64,000 nucleotides of DNA from Clostridium tertium (GCF_017873245.1 NZ_JAGGJY010000006.1:1-64000), one strand, 5' to 3'; shown: positions 27,994 through 36,696, counted from the first letter of the stretch. Made by a program: numbers and translations. The notes: generated by a model not told the origin, from the letters alone.

Positions 27994-28031
27994 TATAGTC
28001 AAAGGATCTAACGTTAGGTCCTTTGACTATA
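27994..28031. terminator. Bidirectional terminator between xdhC and the nan operon
   Basis: TATAGTCAAAGGA (27994-28006) and TCCTTTGACTATA (28019-28031) pair perfectly around a 12-base loop. It lies between convergent transcription units, xdhC rightward and nanE-nanK-yhcH leftward, and can serve both. Confidence 0.8.
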
Positions 28032-28108
28032 TTATAAGTTTTATAGATTTTTATGTGGTTTTAAAATTAAATATAGTAGATGTTTATTCAATACAAAAGA
28101 AACAAATT

Positions 28109-28567
28109 TTATAAATAATCAACAGAAATTTTACAAACTATCTTTTTTATTTGAGAAGGTGAGTTTTTCATAATAGCAACTTTATGAGCATCAGTAGGCC
28201 AACAAATCATAAAGTCACCAGGATTTAAATAATATGTTCCATCAGCTTCTCCATTATAAAAGGCAATATCTTTTTCATTATTATAAGGAGTTTGAACTTT
28301 AAGTTTATCTATAGAAGATGTAGAAATACCCTCAATACCTTCTAAAATATAATGTACATCCAGATATTTTTTATGTGCTTCAAATATACATTCATATTCA
28401 GGTTTAGATATGAGTGATACTGGGTTATAAAACAGTTTATTTTCTTCATAAACGATAGTTGAAGTAGGTATATTTTCTATATTAAGTTTTGAAAGTTCCT
28501 GTAAAGCTTTATAAATTATTGAAAAAGATTTGTAGTTATAGATATTTTTTATATTATCAATTATCAT
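28109..28567 (-). CDS. YhcH/YjgK/YiaL-family protein (NanQ-like)
   Basis: Cupin-like DUF386 protein found with sialic acid genes. E. coli YhcH/NanQ is a proposed sialic acid anomerase or mutarotase. The 152 residues include HKKYLDVHYILEG and the late YYLNPGDFMICWPTDAHK metal-site region typical of the family. The start is taken as the ATG at 28567, where GGAGG is well spaced; an in-frame ATG at 28579 lacks a site. It overlaps the end of nanK by 11 bases, so it is co-translated as the last gene of the leftward operon. Confidence 0.88.
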   Translation of the reverse strand: MIIDNIKNIYNYKSFSIIYKALQELSKLNIENIPTSTIVYEENKLFYNPVSLISKPEYECIFEAHKKYLDVHYILEGIEGISTSSIDKLKVQTPYNNEKDIAFYNGEADGTYYLNPGDFMICWPTDAHKVAIMKNSPSQIKKIVCKISVDYL

Positions 28568-29531
28568 AAATGCCTCCAAAATTATTATCTTTTATTAAAT
28601 TATAAATAGCTCCAATCAATCCCGCATTATTTCCTAAATTTGCGGAAGTGATTTTTAAATGCCTTTTGAAGCTAGGCATAATCATGTTAAATACTTTGTT
28701 ACGTAGAGGAGTAATAAAATAAGCTTCTTGACTACTTACTCCGCCACCTATTATTACAAGGTCAGGATTAAAAATATGAATTAATCCTACTAATCCTATA
28801 GAAATATCATCTATCCACTTATTTACTATATATTTTATGTCACTGTTACCTAATTTTACTTGTTCAAATATGAATTTCCCATTTATCTTCTCAGTTTTAT
28901 TAAATGGATAAGATGGAAGGGAGTTTAGTAAGTCGTTTACATTATTAACTAAAGTTGTAGTTGATGCATATTGTTCATAGCATCCGAAATTTCCACAAGT
29001 ACATTTTTTCCCACTTTTATCTATAGAGAAGTGTCCAAGTTCTCCAGCTAATCCGATTTTTCCAGAGAGAATTTTACCATTACAAATAATTCCGCCGCCT
29101 ACACCAGTTCCAATGGTAATCATAATTACATTAGAATAGTTTACTGCACTTCCCTTCCAGCATTCACCGATAACAGCACAATTTGCATCATTAGCTACTG
29201 AAACTGGTACAGAATATTTATTTTGTACAATATCTTTTATCGGAGTAGAAATCCAATTATCTATATGCCCAGCGCTTCCAATTACTGTACCACTATAAGT
29301 ATCTATTTGACCAGTGGCAGAAATTCCGATACCAATTAGGTTATTTGAATCTAAATTATTGTTTTCTAGGAATATATCTATTGATTTTAATACAGTATCA
29401 ATAATTGGAGTTTTATAGTGATCAAAGTCAACAGAAAAAGCTGTGGATTTAATAAGATTACCATCTGATGTAATTAACCCAATTTTAACATCTGTTCCAC
29501 CAATATCAACACCTAAATAAATTTTATACAT
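28557..29531 (-). CDS. nanK: N-acetylmannosamine kinase (ROK family)
   Basis: Phosphorylates ManNAc released by NanA to ManNAc-6-phosphate, the substrate of NanE. It has the ROK kinase features YLGVDIGGTDVKIGLI (ATP phosphate loop), VANDANCAVIGE with the catalytic Asp, GTGVGGGIICNGK, and the zinc site CTCGNFGCYEQYAS. At 324 residues with no DNA-binding domain it is a kinase, not a ROK regulator. It overlaps nanE by eight bases upstream and yhcH by 11 downstream. Glucokinase activity cannot be excluded by motif alone, but the context strongly favours ManNAc. Confidence 0.88.
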   Translation of the reverse strand: MYKIYLGVDIGGTDVKIGLITSDGNLIKSTAFSVDFDHYKTPIIDTVLKSIDIFLENNNLDSNNLIGIGISATGQIDTYSGTVIGSAGHIDNWISTPIKDIVQNKYSVPVSVANDANCAVIGECWKGSAVNYSNVIMITIGTGVGGGIICNGKILSGKIGLAGELGHFSIDKSGKKCTCGNFGCYEQYASTTTLVNNVNDLLNSLPSYPFNKTEKINGKFIFEQVKLGNSDIKYIVNKWIDDISIGLVGLIHIFNPDLVIIGGGVSSQEAYFITPLRNKVFNMIMPSFKRHLKITSANLGNNAGLIGAIYNLIKDNNFGGIYDN

Positions 29532-30237
29532 TATTTATTACCTCAATAGCATTAATAAATCTTTGGGCAATTTCTAATGGCCTAGTAATAGCTCCACCTA
29601 CTACAACAGCATATGCACCAGATTCTAACATTTGTACAGCTTGTTCTGGATAATGTATTTTACCTTCGGCAATTACAGGTATATCAATTGTTGAAGATAA
29701 CCTTTTAACTAGATCAATATCTGGAGCATTAATTTTAGGTGAATAGCTTGTATAGCCACTTAAGGTTGTCCCAACAAAATCTACACCACACTTCCAAGCA
29801 TTTATTCCTTCTTCATAGGTAGAAATATCAGCCATAAGTATAATGTCTGGATATTTATTTTTTATATCAGTTATAAATTCGTTTATAGTACTTCCATCTC
29901 CACGTTTACGCATTGTACAATCTAGAGCAATAATATCAGTATCAACTGAAACAAGTTCATCTATTTCTTTCATAGTTGGAGTGATATATGAATCGTATCC
30001 TTCATACTCAATTTTAATAATACCTATTACAGGTAGAGAAGTTTCTTCTTTTATTGCTATGATATCACGTATGCTATTTGTGCGGATACAAGGAGAACCA
30101 GCTTTTTTAGCAGCACGAGCCATTAGATACATTATAGATCTATCTTCTACGTATAGAGGTTCTGATGGAAGAGCTTGACAAGATATTATTAGCTTACCTT
30201 TTATTTTTTCTAATATTTCATATTTTTTATATTTCAT
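29524..30237 (-). CDS. nanE: N-acetylmannosamine-6-phosphate 2-epimerase
   Basis: Converts ManNAc-6-P to GlcNAc-6-P, linking sialic acid breakdown to amino sugar metabolism. It is a TIM-barrel protein of 237 residues, the usual length, with the diagnostic GKLIISCQALPSEPLYVEDRS opening, ALDCTMRKRGDG and the C-terminal phosphate-binding VAEGKIHYPEQA / AVVVGGAITRP. An AAAGGAG site precedes the ATG. It lies second in the leftward operon, 15 bases after the esterase gene, and overlaps nanK. Confidence 0.95.
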   Translation of the reverse strand: MKYKKYEILEKIKGKLIISCQALPSEPLYVEDRSIMYLMARAAKKAGSPCIRTNSIRDIIAIKEETSLPVIGIIKIEYEGYDSYITPTMKEIDELVSVDTDIIALDCTMRKRGDGSTINEFITDIKNKYPDIILMADISTYEEGINAWKCGVDFVGTTLSGYTSYSPKINAPDIDLVKRLSSTIDIPVIAEGKIHYPEQAVQMLESGAYAVVVGGAITRPLEIAQRFINAIEVINNV

Positions 30238-30252
30238 AGATGAAAATCTCCT

Positions 30253-30960
30253 TTAGATAATTATATTTTGTTTTTTTAATGTATTTTTTAATACTGTAGC
30301 CATAATGTTATAACCATTTGCATTTGGGTGAAGACCATCATATGTAATGCCTTCAAGTAGTAAAGTTGTTCCTGGGACTACAGTTGTATGATAATAATCA
30401 ACATAAATAAGATTTTTTTCTTTGCTATAACTATATAGAAAATCATTAAAGTCACAAATGAATTTTTTACGTTTTGCCTCACATAATGAAATAGGAATAT
30501 TAATAGGTAATAAAGAAACCATAATAGGAATTGAAGATGTCTTATCAAATTGTTCTATGATATCTATATAATTTTCTTTTGCTTTTGTTAAAACATCACT
30601 ATAGGGGAGACCAGGTAGTTGTCTCCAATAATCACCTTCTAAGTCTAAGGAATCATTAATTCCTATACCGATGATACAGTATTTTGGAGATAATTGTAGG
30701 GCATCAGCCCAAAGCCTTTGGGATAAATAGGTAGTAGTGTCTCCGCCTATTCCTCGATTAATAATTAGTTGCCCAGGCTTATTAAAATATGCACTTAATT
30801 CCCAGTAATGAGTAATAGAATCCCCTATGAAAAGAAAATCAGGTTTTAATTTATTTTCTATTAGAGTATGATTTTTTATATCAAATTCTTTTCGGCGGGT
30901 ATCTGCAGATACATTTAATGAAAAATAACCAGGGCTAACATAATCATGTCCAACTTTCAT
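30253..30960 (-). CDS. SGNH/GDSL hydrolase, probable sialate O-acetylesterase
   Basis: Cytosolic esterase (no signal peptide) leading the leftward nan operon. The SGNH blocks are clear: block I FLFIGDSITHYWE with S48, block II NRGIGGDTT, block III GIGINDS, block V DGLHPN with D208 and H211. The family includes carbohydrate O-acetylesterases, and the setting suggests removal of O-acetyl groups from imported sialic acids so that NanA can use them (inference). At 235 residues it is complete. It is divergent from the AraC regulator, with a 187-base shared regulatory gap. Confidence 0.8.
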   Translation of the reverse strand: MKVGHDYVSPGYFSLNVSADTRRKEFDIKNHTLIENKLKPDFLFIGDSITHYWELSAYFNKPGQLIINRGIGGDTTTYLSQRLWADALQLSPKYCIIGIGINDSLDLEGDYWRQLPGLPYSDVLTKAKENYIDIIEQFDKTSSIPIMVSLLPINIPISLCEAKRKKFICDFNDFLYSYSKEKNLIYVDYYHTTVVPGTTLLLEGITYDGLHPNANGYNIMATVLKNTLKKQNIII

Positions 30961-31060
30961 AATATAAAAAACTTTCTCCTTTCAATAGAATTTAATATTT
31001 ATATTTTGAATTATATTATTAAGAAAAATTTTTATAAATAGGTTAAATGAGTAATTATAG

Positions 31061-31069
31061 TACAAAACA
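31061..31069 (-). promoter_or_regulatory. Possible AraC-type regulator box
   Basis: TACAAAACA is the reverse complement of TGTTTTGTA, the core of the 20-base-spaced repeats upstream of the ABC transporter operon (32239-32267). It lies in the divergent esterase/AraC region, about 100 bases upstream of the leftward operon start. It is a single short match in AT-rich DNA. Confidence 0.35.
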
Positions 31070-31081
31070 ACTAAATTATAA

Positions 31082-31110
31082 TTGAATTAAGTAAAGTGAT
31101 ATATTATAAT
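31082..31110 (+). promoter_or_regulatory. Promoter of the AraC-family regulator
   Basis: TTGAAT (31082-31087) and TATAAT (31105-31110) are separated by the ideal 17 bases, placing the start of transcription near 31117, about 30 bases before the regulator's ATG. Confidence 0.65.
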
Positions 31111-31147
31111 TGTTGTAATATTCTGTATAATAAGGTGGGAATTGCTT

Positions 31148-32023
31148 ATGAATAATTCATTTATTAATTCTATAAGATTTAATTTTCTTTATATTGATAG
31201 ATACTCCTTTGGTAAGTCCTGGGTATACCCTGAAAGTTATTTACCATATGGTATGTTAAGATACGTTATAAAAGGAAATGCTATATTCTTTATTGATGGG
31301 AAGGAATTTGAAGTAAAGGAAGGGGATATTGTTTATCTTCCAGTTGGATGTAAATTATCTTGTCATGCGCTTAATGATGATTTTTCTTTTTATAGCATAA
31401 GATTTGCAACATCAGTAAATTATGATGGAGGAGATTTACTAACAGATTATTTTCATATACCTACAGTAATTCATGATATAAATGATGAGGGTAGAATGTA
31501 TTTTGAAAAAATGTATAAATGCATAAAGACAGATCATGATTCAAGGATGTTTTGGGTTAGAGGATATCTAGAATTAATTATAGGATATGTTATTGATAAG
31601 GGTAAGAGGAATATTGATATTGATAAAAAAGAATTGATTGGAGAAGAAGAATTTTCTTTAGAAAGAATTAAAAATAGAACAAGAAAATCAGATGTTAGCT
31701 TAGATCCAAGAATACAGGTTGTTGTAGATTATATAATTTTACATCCTACAGAGCAATACACAATTTCAAAAATGAGCAGGATGGCTGAGCTAAGTGAATC
31801 ACGATTTAGAACATTATTCAAACAGCAAGTTGGAAAAAATCCTTTAGAATATTTAAATGAAATAAGAGTTATGACAGCTGCAAGAAAGTTATTGGTTTCA
31901 GGAGATAATATAAGTGATATAGCATATGAAGTAGGATATGAAGATGCAAATTATTTTAGTAGAATATTTAAAAAATATTTTTGTATTACTCCAAAACAAT
32001 ATAGGGATAATGCTAAAGAATAA
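31148..32023 (+). CDS. AraC-family regulator of the sialic acid module
   Basis: One-component regulator of 291 residues. The N-terminal half is a cupin-like sugar-sensing domain (GNAIFFIDGKEFEVKEGDIVYLPVG). The C-terminal 100 residues carry two helix-turn-helix motifs (YTISKMSRMAELSESRFRTLFKQQVG and DNISDIAYEVGYEDANYFSRIFKKYF) with the ITPKQYR ending. ATG 31148 fits the GGTGGGA site; TTG 31142 is too close. It lies between the two divergent nan operons, so it most likely activates them in response to a sialic acid or a breakdown product (inference). A terminator follows. Confidence 0.88.
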   Translation: MNNSFINSIRFNFLYIDRYSFGKSWVYPESYLPYGMLRYVIKGNAIFFIDGKEFEVKEGDIVYLPVGCKLSCHALNDDFSFYSIRFATSVNYDGGDLLTDYFHIPTVIHDINDEGRMYFEKMYKCIKTDHDSRMFWVRGYLELIIGYVIDKGKRNIDIDKKELIGEEEFSLERIKNRTRKSDVSLDPRIQVVVDYIILHPTEQYTISKMSRMAELSESRFRTLFKQQVGKNPLEYLNEIRVMTAARKLLVSGDNISDIAYEVGYEDANYFSRIFKKYFCITPKQYRDNAKE

Positions 32024-32140
32024 CTATATAATAGTTAATTTATCCTATAAAAAATAGAAATTTATATTGTATCAACTTATGATTAAAAGTATAATTTTGT
32101 AGATTTATTTTTAAGTATAATATAGATATTGATAGAAAGG

Positions 32141-32169
32141 GCATTTGTATTGATACAAGTGCTTTTTTT
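32141..32169 (+). terminator. Terminator of the AraC-family regulator
   Basis: GCATTTGTAT (32141-32150) pairs with ATACAAGTGC (32153-32162; one G-T pair), followed by seven T residues. Confidence 0.85.
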
Positions 32170-32238
32170 ATCCCAATATAAACATAAAGCAATATAAAAT
32201 AGTACTTGAGTTGAGAGACAAAAAGAGTAATAAAAAAA

Positions 32239-32298
32239 TGTTTTGTGCTAATATTTAATGTTTTGTATGTAGAAAAGTACAAAATGGTAATATATACT
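32239..32298 (+). promoter_or_regulatory. Candidate activator-dependent promoter with AraC direct repeats
   Basis: ATGTTTTGT occurs at 32239-32247 and again at 32259-32267, exactly 20 bases apart, about two helical turns, as expected for an AraC-family dimer on direct half-sites. The repeats end just upstream of where a -35 would lie for the -10 TATACT at 32293-32298. The -35 position (GTAGAA) is poor, which suits activation. The pattern is visible; the binding protein is inferred from the adjacent gene. Confidence 0.55.
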
Positions 32299-32349
32299 AA
32301 GTTTAGAAGTAAAGCTTTACAAGAAACTTCATTATCAAGGAGGATAAAA

Positions 32350-33687
32350 ATGAAAAAAAGGTTATTAAGCATTATGTTGACGGTGATTATGGGGGCAACG
32401 TTACTTGTAGGGTGCGGAGGAAACTCTTCTAAGGGTAGTGCAGCCGAAGCAGAACCAGGGAAATTAAAGGGAGAAATTACGTTTTGGCATTCTTTTACGC
32501 AAGGAGCAAGATTAGAAACTATACAAGCAGTGGCGGATCAATTTATGAAAGATAATCCTGATGTAAAAATTAATATTGAAACTTTTTCTTGGGGAGATTT
32601 TTATACAAAGTGGACAACCGGTCTTGCTTCAGGAAATGTACCAGATATGAGTACGGCTCTCCCAGGTCATGTTGTTGAAATGATGGATGCCGAAGCAATT
32701 ATTCCAGTAGATGATGTTATTGATAATATTGGTCGTGATAAATTTTCTAAATCAGCATTATCAGAAGGAGAATCAGTTGGAAGCCATTATTCCTTACCTT
32801 TATACTCTCATGCACAAGTAATGTGGTATAGAAAAGATTTATTAGAAGCAGCAGGACTTGAAGTTCCTAAGACTTGGAAGGAATTTGCAAACGCTGCTAA
32901 GGTTTTAACTACTAATGATGTTTATGGATGTTCATTCCCTACTGGATCTAAAGATTTAATGGGGACAAGATTCTTAAATTTCTATGTACGTAGTGCAGGA
33001 GGAAGTCTTTTGACAGATGATTTAAAAGCAGATCTTACAAGTGACTTAGCTATAGATGGTATTAATTATTGGCTTGATATTTATAAGAACTCATCACCAA
33101 AAGATTCTGTTAACTATGCAGTTCTTGATCAAGCAACTTTATTCTACCAAGGTAAGACTGCATTTGATTTTAATTCTGGATTTCAAATAAGTGGTGTAGC
33201 TACAAACTCACCAGATTTAGTTGATAAAATTGATTGTGCTCCAATTCCAAAAGTTAATGCTAATGATCCTGATTATGGAATTGAAACATCAAATATTCCA
33301 ATGGTAATTTGGGAAAAATCAGAGCATCCAGAAATATGCAAGGCATTTATTGAAAAGTTATATGAAAAAGAAAATTATATTAAATTCTTAGAAGCAACAC
33401 CTGTGGGAATGCTGCCTGCTATTAAAGGTATATCAGATACTGAAGAATATAAATCAAATGAAACAGTTAAGAAGTTTTCAAATGCTGTAGATGTTATTAG
33501 CACAGCTGTTGATAAGGGTACAGCTATAGGATTTGAACATGGGCCAAGCGTAGAAGCAGGTTTATTAACATCACAAGGAATTATTGAATCTATGTTCCAA
33601 GATATTATTACAAATGGAACAGATGTTAAAAAAGCAGCTCAAACTGCTGAAGATAAATTAAACGAGTTATTTAGTACAGTTAAGTAA
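32350..33687 (+). CDS. Sialic-acid-type ABC transporter, substrate-binding lipoprotein (SatA-like)
   Basis: Extracellular solute-binding lipoprotein of the family 1 sugar-binding class. It starts at ATG 32350 after AAGGAGG. The signal peptide ends in the lipobox LLVGC with C22 as the lipidated residue. The mature part has FWHSF at its start and FIEKLYEKENYIKFLEATPVGMLPA near the end, typical of this class. It heads an operon with two permeases, a NanOx-type oxidoreductase, a sialidase and nanA, so it should bind sialic acid or 2,7-anhydro-Neu5Ac, as SatA-type proteins of streptococci and Ruminococcus gnavus do (inference). No ATPase is in the operon; a shared MsmK-like one must be used. Confidence 0.85.
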   Translation: MKKRLLSIMLTVIMGATLLVGCGGNSSKGSAAEAEPGKLKGEITFWHSFTQGARLETIQAVADQFMKDNPDVKINIETFSWGDFYTKWTTGLASGNVPDMSTALPGHVVEMMDAEAIIPVDDVIDNIGRDKFSKSALSEGESVGSHYSLPLYSHAQVMWYRKDLLEAAGLEVPKTWKEFANAAKVLTTNDVYGCSFPTGSKDLMGTRFLNFYVRSAGGSLLTDDLKADLTSDLAIDGINYWLDIYKNSSPKDSVNYAVLDQATLFYQGKTAFDFNSGFQISGVATNSPDLVDKIDCAPIPKVNANDPDYGIETSNIPMVIWEKSEHPEICKAFIEKLYEKENYIKFLEATPVGMLPAIKGISDTEEYKSNETVKKFSNAVDVISTAVDKGTAIGFEHGPSVEAGLLTSQGIIESMFQDIITNGTDVKKAAQTAEDKLNELFSTVK

Positions 33688-33707
33688 TATGAATTTTGAA
33701 TGATGGG

Positions 33708-33750
33708 GCTGTCGCACAATTAGAAATATAAAATAGGAATATGCGACAGC
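33708..33750 (+). other. Intercistronic stem-loop after the binding-protein gene
   Basis: GCTGTCGCA (33708-33716) pairs perfectly with TGCGACAGC (33742-33750). No T-run follows. Stem-loops at this position commonly stabilise the upstream message or cause partial termination, so that the binding protein is made in excess over the permeases. Confidence 0.7.
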
Positions 33751-33783
33751 ACCATAATTTAAGAAAGGGTGGAGAGGGTGTTT

Positions 33784-34671
33784 GTGAAAATAAAAACAAA
33801 AAAAGATTATGCAAGATGGGTATTTGTACTTCCGGCTCTTATTATAGTAGGAGTATTATTGATTTATCCTATATTTTCTAGTTTATATTATAGTTTAACA
33901 ACAAAGCATTTAATTAAGCAATCATATGATTTTATTGGATTACAAAATTATACATCAGTTTTAAAGGATCCAGAGTTCTTTAAAGCATTTATTATATCTA
34001 TTATATGGACATTAGTATCATTGATTGGTCAATTATTTATAGGGTTTACAGCCGCTTTGTCAATTAATAGAGTAAAACATTTAAAAGGTGTTTATCGTAC
34101 AGCATTAATTATTCCATGGGCATTTCCTTCTATAGTAATAGCCTTATCTTGGAAATGGATGCTTAATGGAGTATCAGGATTTATACCTAATATACTTGTG
34201 AAATTAGGGTTTACTAGCACTTTACCACAATTTTTAAGTGATGCTAATTTAGTTTTACCAACTTTATTTTTTATAAATATATGGTTTGGGGCACCAATGA
34301 TAATGGTAAATGTACTTTCAGCATTACAAACAATACCACAAGACCAGTATGAAGCAGCACAAATTGATGGTGCATCAAAAGGTCAACAATTTAGATTTAT
34401 TACTATGCCACATATAAAAACAGTAATTGGATTACTTGTAGTATTGCGTACAATTTGGATATTTAATAATTTCGATTTAATTTATTTAATTACAGGTGGT
34501 GGACCTGCAAATGCAACAACAACAGTACCAATATATGCTTATAATATGGGCTGGGGTACGAAGTTATTAGGAAAATCATCAGCAATAACTATTTTATTGC
34601 TATTATTTTTATTACTTATATGTGCAGCTTATTTTACTATTATAGGAAAATGGGAAAGGGAGGATAAATAA
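33784..34671 (+). CDS. Sugar ABC transporter permease (SatB-like, MalF type)
   Basis: First membrane subunit of the importer. About six transmembrane segments are visible, and the cytoplasmic EAA loop that contacts the ATPase reads EAAQIDGASKGQQFRFITMPHIK. The start is GTG 33784, six bases after GGAGAGG, rather than the in-frame GTG at 33769 that overlaps the site. Its stop overlaps the next permease start by one base. Substrate is inferred from context, as for the binding protein. Confidence 0.88.
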   Translation: MKIKTKKDYARWVFVLPALIIVGVLLIYPIFSSLYYSLTTKHLIKQSYDFIGLQNYTSVLKDPEFFKAFIISIIWTLVSLIGQLFIGFTAALSINRVKHLKGVYRTALIIPWAFPSIVIALSWKWMLNGVSGFIPNILVKLGFTSTLPQFLSDANLVLPTLFFINIWFGAPMIMVNVLSALQTIPQDQYEAAQIDGASKGQQFRFITMPHIKTVIGLLVVLRTIWIFNNFDLIYLITGGGPANATTTVPIYAYNMGWGTKLLGKSSAITILLLLFLLLICAAYFTIIGKWEREDK

Positions 34672-35504
34672 TGATAAGTAAAAAAGATAAGTTTGGAAAT
34701 TTTATGTGTCATATATATCTTATTATTTTAACTATTATAGCTGTTTTCCCATTACTATGGATACTACTTTCTTCTGTTAAAACATCAGGTGAACTAACAG
34801 CAAATCCTACAAGTTTTTTGCCAAAGAACTTTACTTTAGAGAATTTCATTCATGTAATTAAAGATTTAGGTTTTGCAGTAAATATTAAAAATAGCTTATT
34901 AATTTCTCTTATAACTACTTTGATAGCAATTACAATTTCAGCAATGGCAGCTTATGGTATCGTAAGATTTTTCCCTAAGTTTGGAAATGTTATGTCTAAA
35001 CTATTAGTTACTACATATATGTTTCCACCAATTTTATTAGCAATTCCATATTCATTGGTAATGGCAAGGATTGGTCTTACTAATACAAGGATAGGGTTAG
35101 TAATAGTTTATCTTTCATTTAGTGTACCATATGCTGTTTGGATGCTGGTTGGATTTTTTAAGACTGTTCCAATAGGAATAGAAGAGGCAGCTAAAATTGA
35201 TGGAGCAGACAAGCTACAAACCTTTGTAAGAATAGTTCTTCCATTGGTTATGCCAGGAATAGTAGCTACGGCAATTTATACTTTTATAAATGCATGGAAT
35301 GAGTTTTTATACTCTTTAATTTTAATAAACAGCACCGATAGAATGACTGTTTCGGTTGCACTTAGATCATTACAAGGAGCGGAAATTCTTTCATGGGGTG
35401 ATATGATGGCAGCATCAACACTTGTAGTAGTACCATCAATAATTTTCTTTATGTTTATTCAAAGGAAAATTGCAGCTGGAATGACTGATGGATCAGTAAA
35501 ATAA
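34671..35504 (+). CDS. Sugar ABC transporter permease (SatC-like, MalG type)
   Basis: Second membrane subunit, 277 residues with about six transmembrane segments. The EAA loop reads EEAAKIDGADKLQTFVRIVLPLVMPG, and the C-terminus NEFLYSLILIN...GAEILSWGDMMAAS..FMFIQRKIAAGMTDGSVK is typical of MalG-like permeases, ending in the GxxxGxVK pattern. It is translationally coupled to the preceding permease and followed 25 bases later by the oxidoreductase gene. Confidence 0.9.
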   Translation: MISKKDKFGNFMCHIYLIILTIIAVFPLLWILLSSVKTSGELTANPTSFLPKNFTLENFIHVIKDLGFAVNIKNSLLISLITTLIAITISAMAAYGIVRFFPKFGNVMSKLLVTTYMFPPILLAIPYSLVMARIGLTNTRIGLVIVYLSFSVPYAVWMLVGFFKTVPIGIEEAAKIDGADKLQTFVRIVLPLVMPGIVATAIYTFINAWNEFLYSLILINSTDRMTVSVALRSLQGAEILSWGDMMAASTLVVVPSIIFFMFIQRKIAAGMTDGSVK

Positions 35505-35529
35505 ATAACATAAAAATGGAGGGTGAATT

Positions 35530-36639
35530 ATGAAGAATATAGGTTATGCAATAGTAGGAACAGGATATTTTGGTGCTGAATTAGCGCGTATTATGAAAGA
35601 TCAAGAAGGAGCTAAGGTTGTAGCAGTACTAGATCCAGAAAATGCAGAAACAATAGCTAAAGAATTAGGATGCGATGTAGAAACTGACTTAGATACTATG
35701 TATAGTAGAGAAGATGTAGAGGCTGTTATAGTAGCAACACCAAACTATCTACACAAAGAGCCAGTTATTAAAGCAGCAGAACATGGAATCCATGTATTTT
35801 GTGAAAAACCAATAGCTTTAAGTTATGAAGATTGTGATGAAATGGTTGCTATTTGTCAAGAAAAAGGTGTAATATTTATGGCTGGACATGTAATGAATTT
35901 TTTTAGAAGTGTAAGACATGCTAAAAAATTAATTAATGAAGGTGTATTAGGAGATGTACTTTATTGCCATTCTGCTAGAAATGGATGGGAAGAGCCTCAA
36001 TCAAGTATATCATGGAAAAAGATTCGAGAAAAATCAGGTGGACACTTATATCATCATATTCATGAATTAGATTGTATACAATTTATTATGGGGACACCAG
36101 AAGAAGTAACTATGGTAGGTGGAAATGTAGCTCACTCAGGTGAACAATTTGGTGATGAAGATGATATGTTATTTATTACATTGCAATTCCCAAATAATAG
36201 ATATGCTTTATTAGAATATGGATCAGCATTCCACTGGCCAGAACATTATGTATTAATTCAAGGAACAAAAGGTGCCATTAGAATTGATATGAAGGATGTT
36301 GCTATGACAGTAAAAACTAAAAATGGAGAAGAAACATATCTTGTTCATGAAACAAAAGAAGAAGATGATGAGCGTACAAGAATTTACCATGGAACAGAAA
36401 TGGATGGAGCTATAATGTATGGTAAACCAGGAAAGTTACCTCCAAAGTGGTTACATGGAATTATGAAAAATGAAATGAAATATTTTAATGAGATTTTACA
36501 TGGAAAAGATGTTGATGATGAGTTTAGACCATTATTAACAGGGAAAGCAGCTAGAGCAGCAATTGCTACTGCAGATGCATTAACTAAATCTCGTTATGAA
36601 AATAGAAAAGTAAAATTAAATGAGATTGTTTCTAAATAA
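35530..36639 (+). CDS. nanOx: 2,7-anhydro-N-acetylneuraminate oxidoreductase-type protein (NanOx/YjhC-like)
   Basis: NAD-dependent Gfo/Idh/MocA-family enzyme. It has Rossmann motif VGTGYFGAE (9-17), FCEKPIALSYEDC (90-102, the family EKP motif at 92-94) and the conserved GGHLYHHIHELD block (170-181). The whole sequence closely resembles, as far as I recall it, E. coli YjhC and Ruminococcus gnavus NanOx (NEEDDM, GSAFHWPEHY and EMDGAI-type segments). Those enzymes convert 2,7-anhydro-Neu5Ac to Neu5Ac through a redox cycle using NAD. The gene lies directly before a NanB-like sialidase, which makes 2,7-anhydro-Neu5Ac, and nanA. Full length at 369 residues; strong GGAGGG site. Confidence 0.85.
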   Translation: MKNIGYAIVGTGYFGAELARIMKDQEGAKVVAVLDPENAETIAKELGCDVETDLDTMYSREDVEAVIVATPNYLHKEPVIKAAEHGIHVFCEKPIALSYEDCDEMVAICQEKGVIFMAGHVMNFFRSVRHAKKLINEGVLGDVLYCHSARNGWEEPQSSISWKKIREKSGGHLYHHIHELDCIQFIMGTPEEVTMVGGNVAHSGEQFGDEDDMLFITLQFPNNRYALLEYGSAFHWPEHYVLIQGTKGAIRIDMKDVAMTVKTKNGEETYLVHETKEEDDERTRIYHGTEMDGAIMYGKPGKLPPKWLHGIMKNEMKYFNEILHGKDVDDEFRPLLTGKAARAAIATADALTKSRYENRKVKLNEIVSK

Positions 36640-36696
36640 ATAGATATTACAGTGTAGTTGTAGACTGAGAATATAAATAAAATTGAGGAGAAGATT

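Larger units (their letters stand above)
32024..32349. other. Regulatory gap between the AraC regulator and the ABC transporter operon
   Basis: Holds the regulator's terminator (32141-32169), two direct repeats with 20-base period (32239-32267) and a promoter with a good -10 (TATACT, 32293-32298) but no recognisable -35. The long minus-strand open frame here is not supported by any ribosome site or family resemblance. Confidence 0.6.

Noticed and set aside
28557..29531. Annotation of the ROK protein as glucokinase or ROK regulator
   Set aside because: No DNA-binding domain, and the overlap with nanE and yhcH makes N-acetylmannosamine kinase the better reading.
29843..30178. 111-codon plus-strand open frame opposite nanE
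   Set aside because: Antisense shadow; nanE motifs on the other strand are unambiguous.
32040..32372. 110-codon minus-strand open frame between the AraC regulator and the ABC operon
   Set aside because: Runs through a terminator and promoter region, has no recognisable motif and no convincing ribosome site.
35530..36639. Annotation of the Gfo/Idh/MocA protein as myo-inositol dehydrogenase
   Set aside because: Family-level similarity only; the detailed match to YjhC/NanOx and the sialidase/nanA context fit better.
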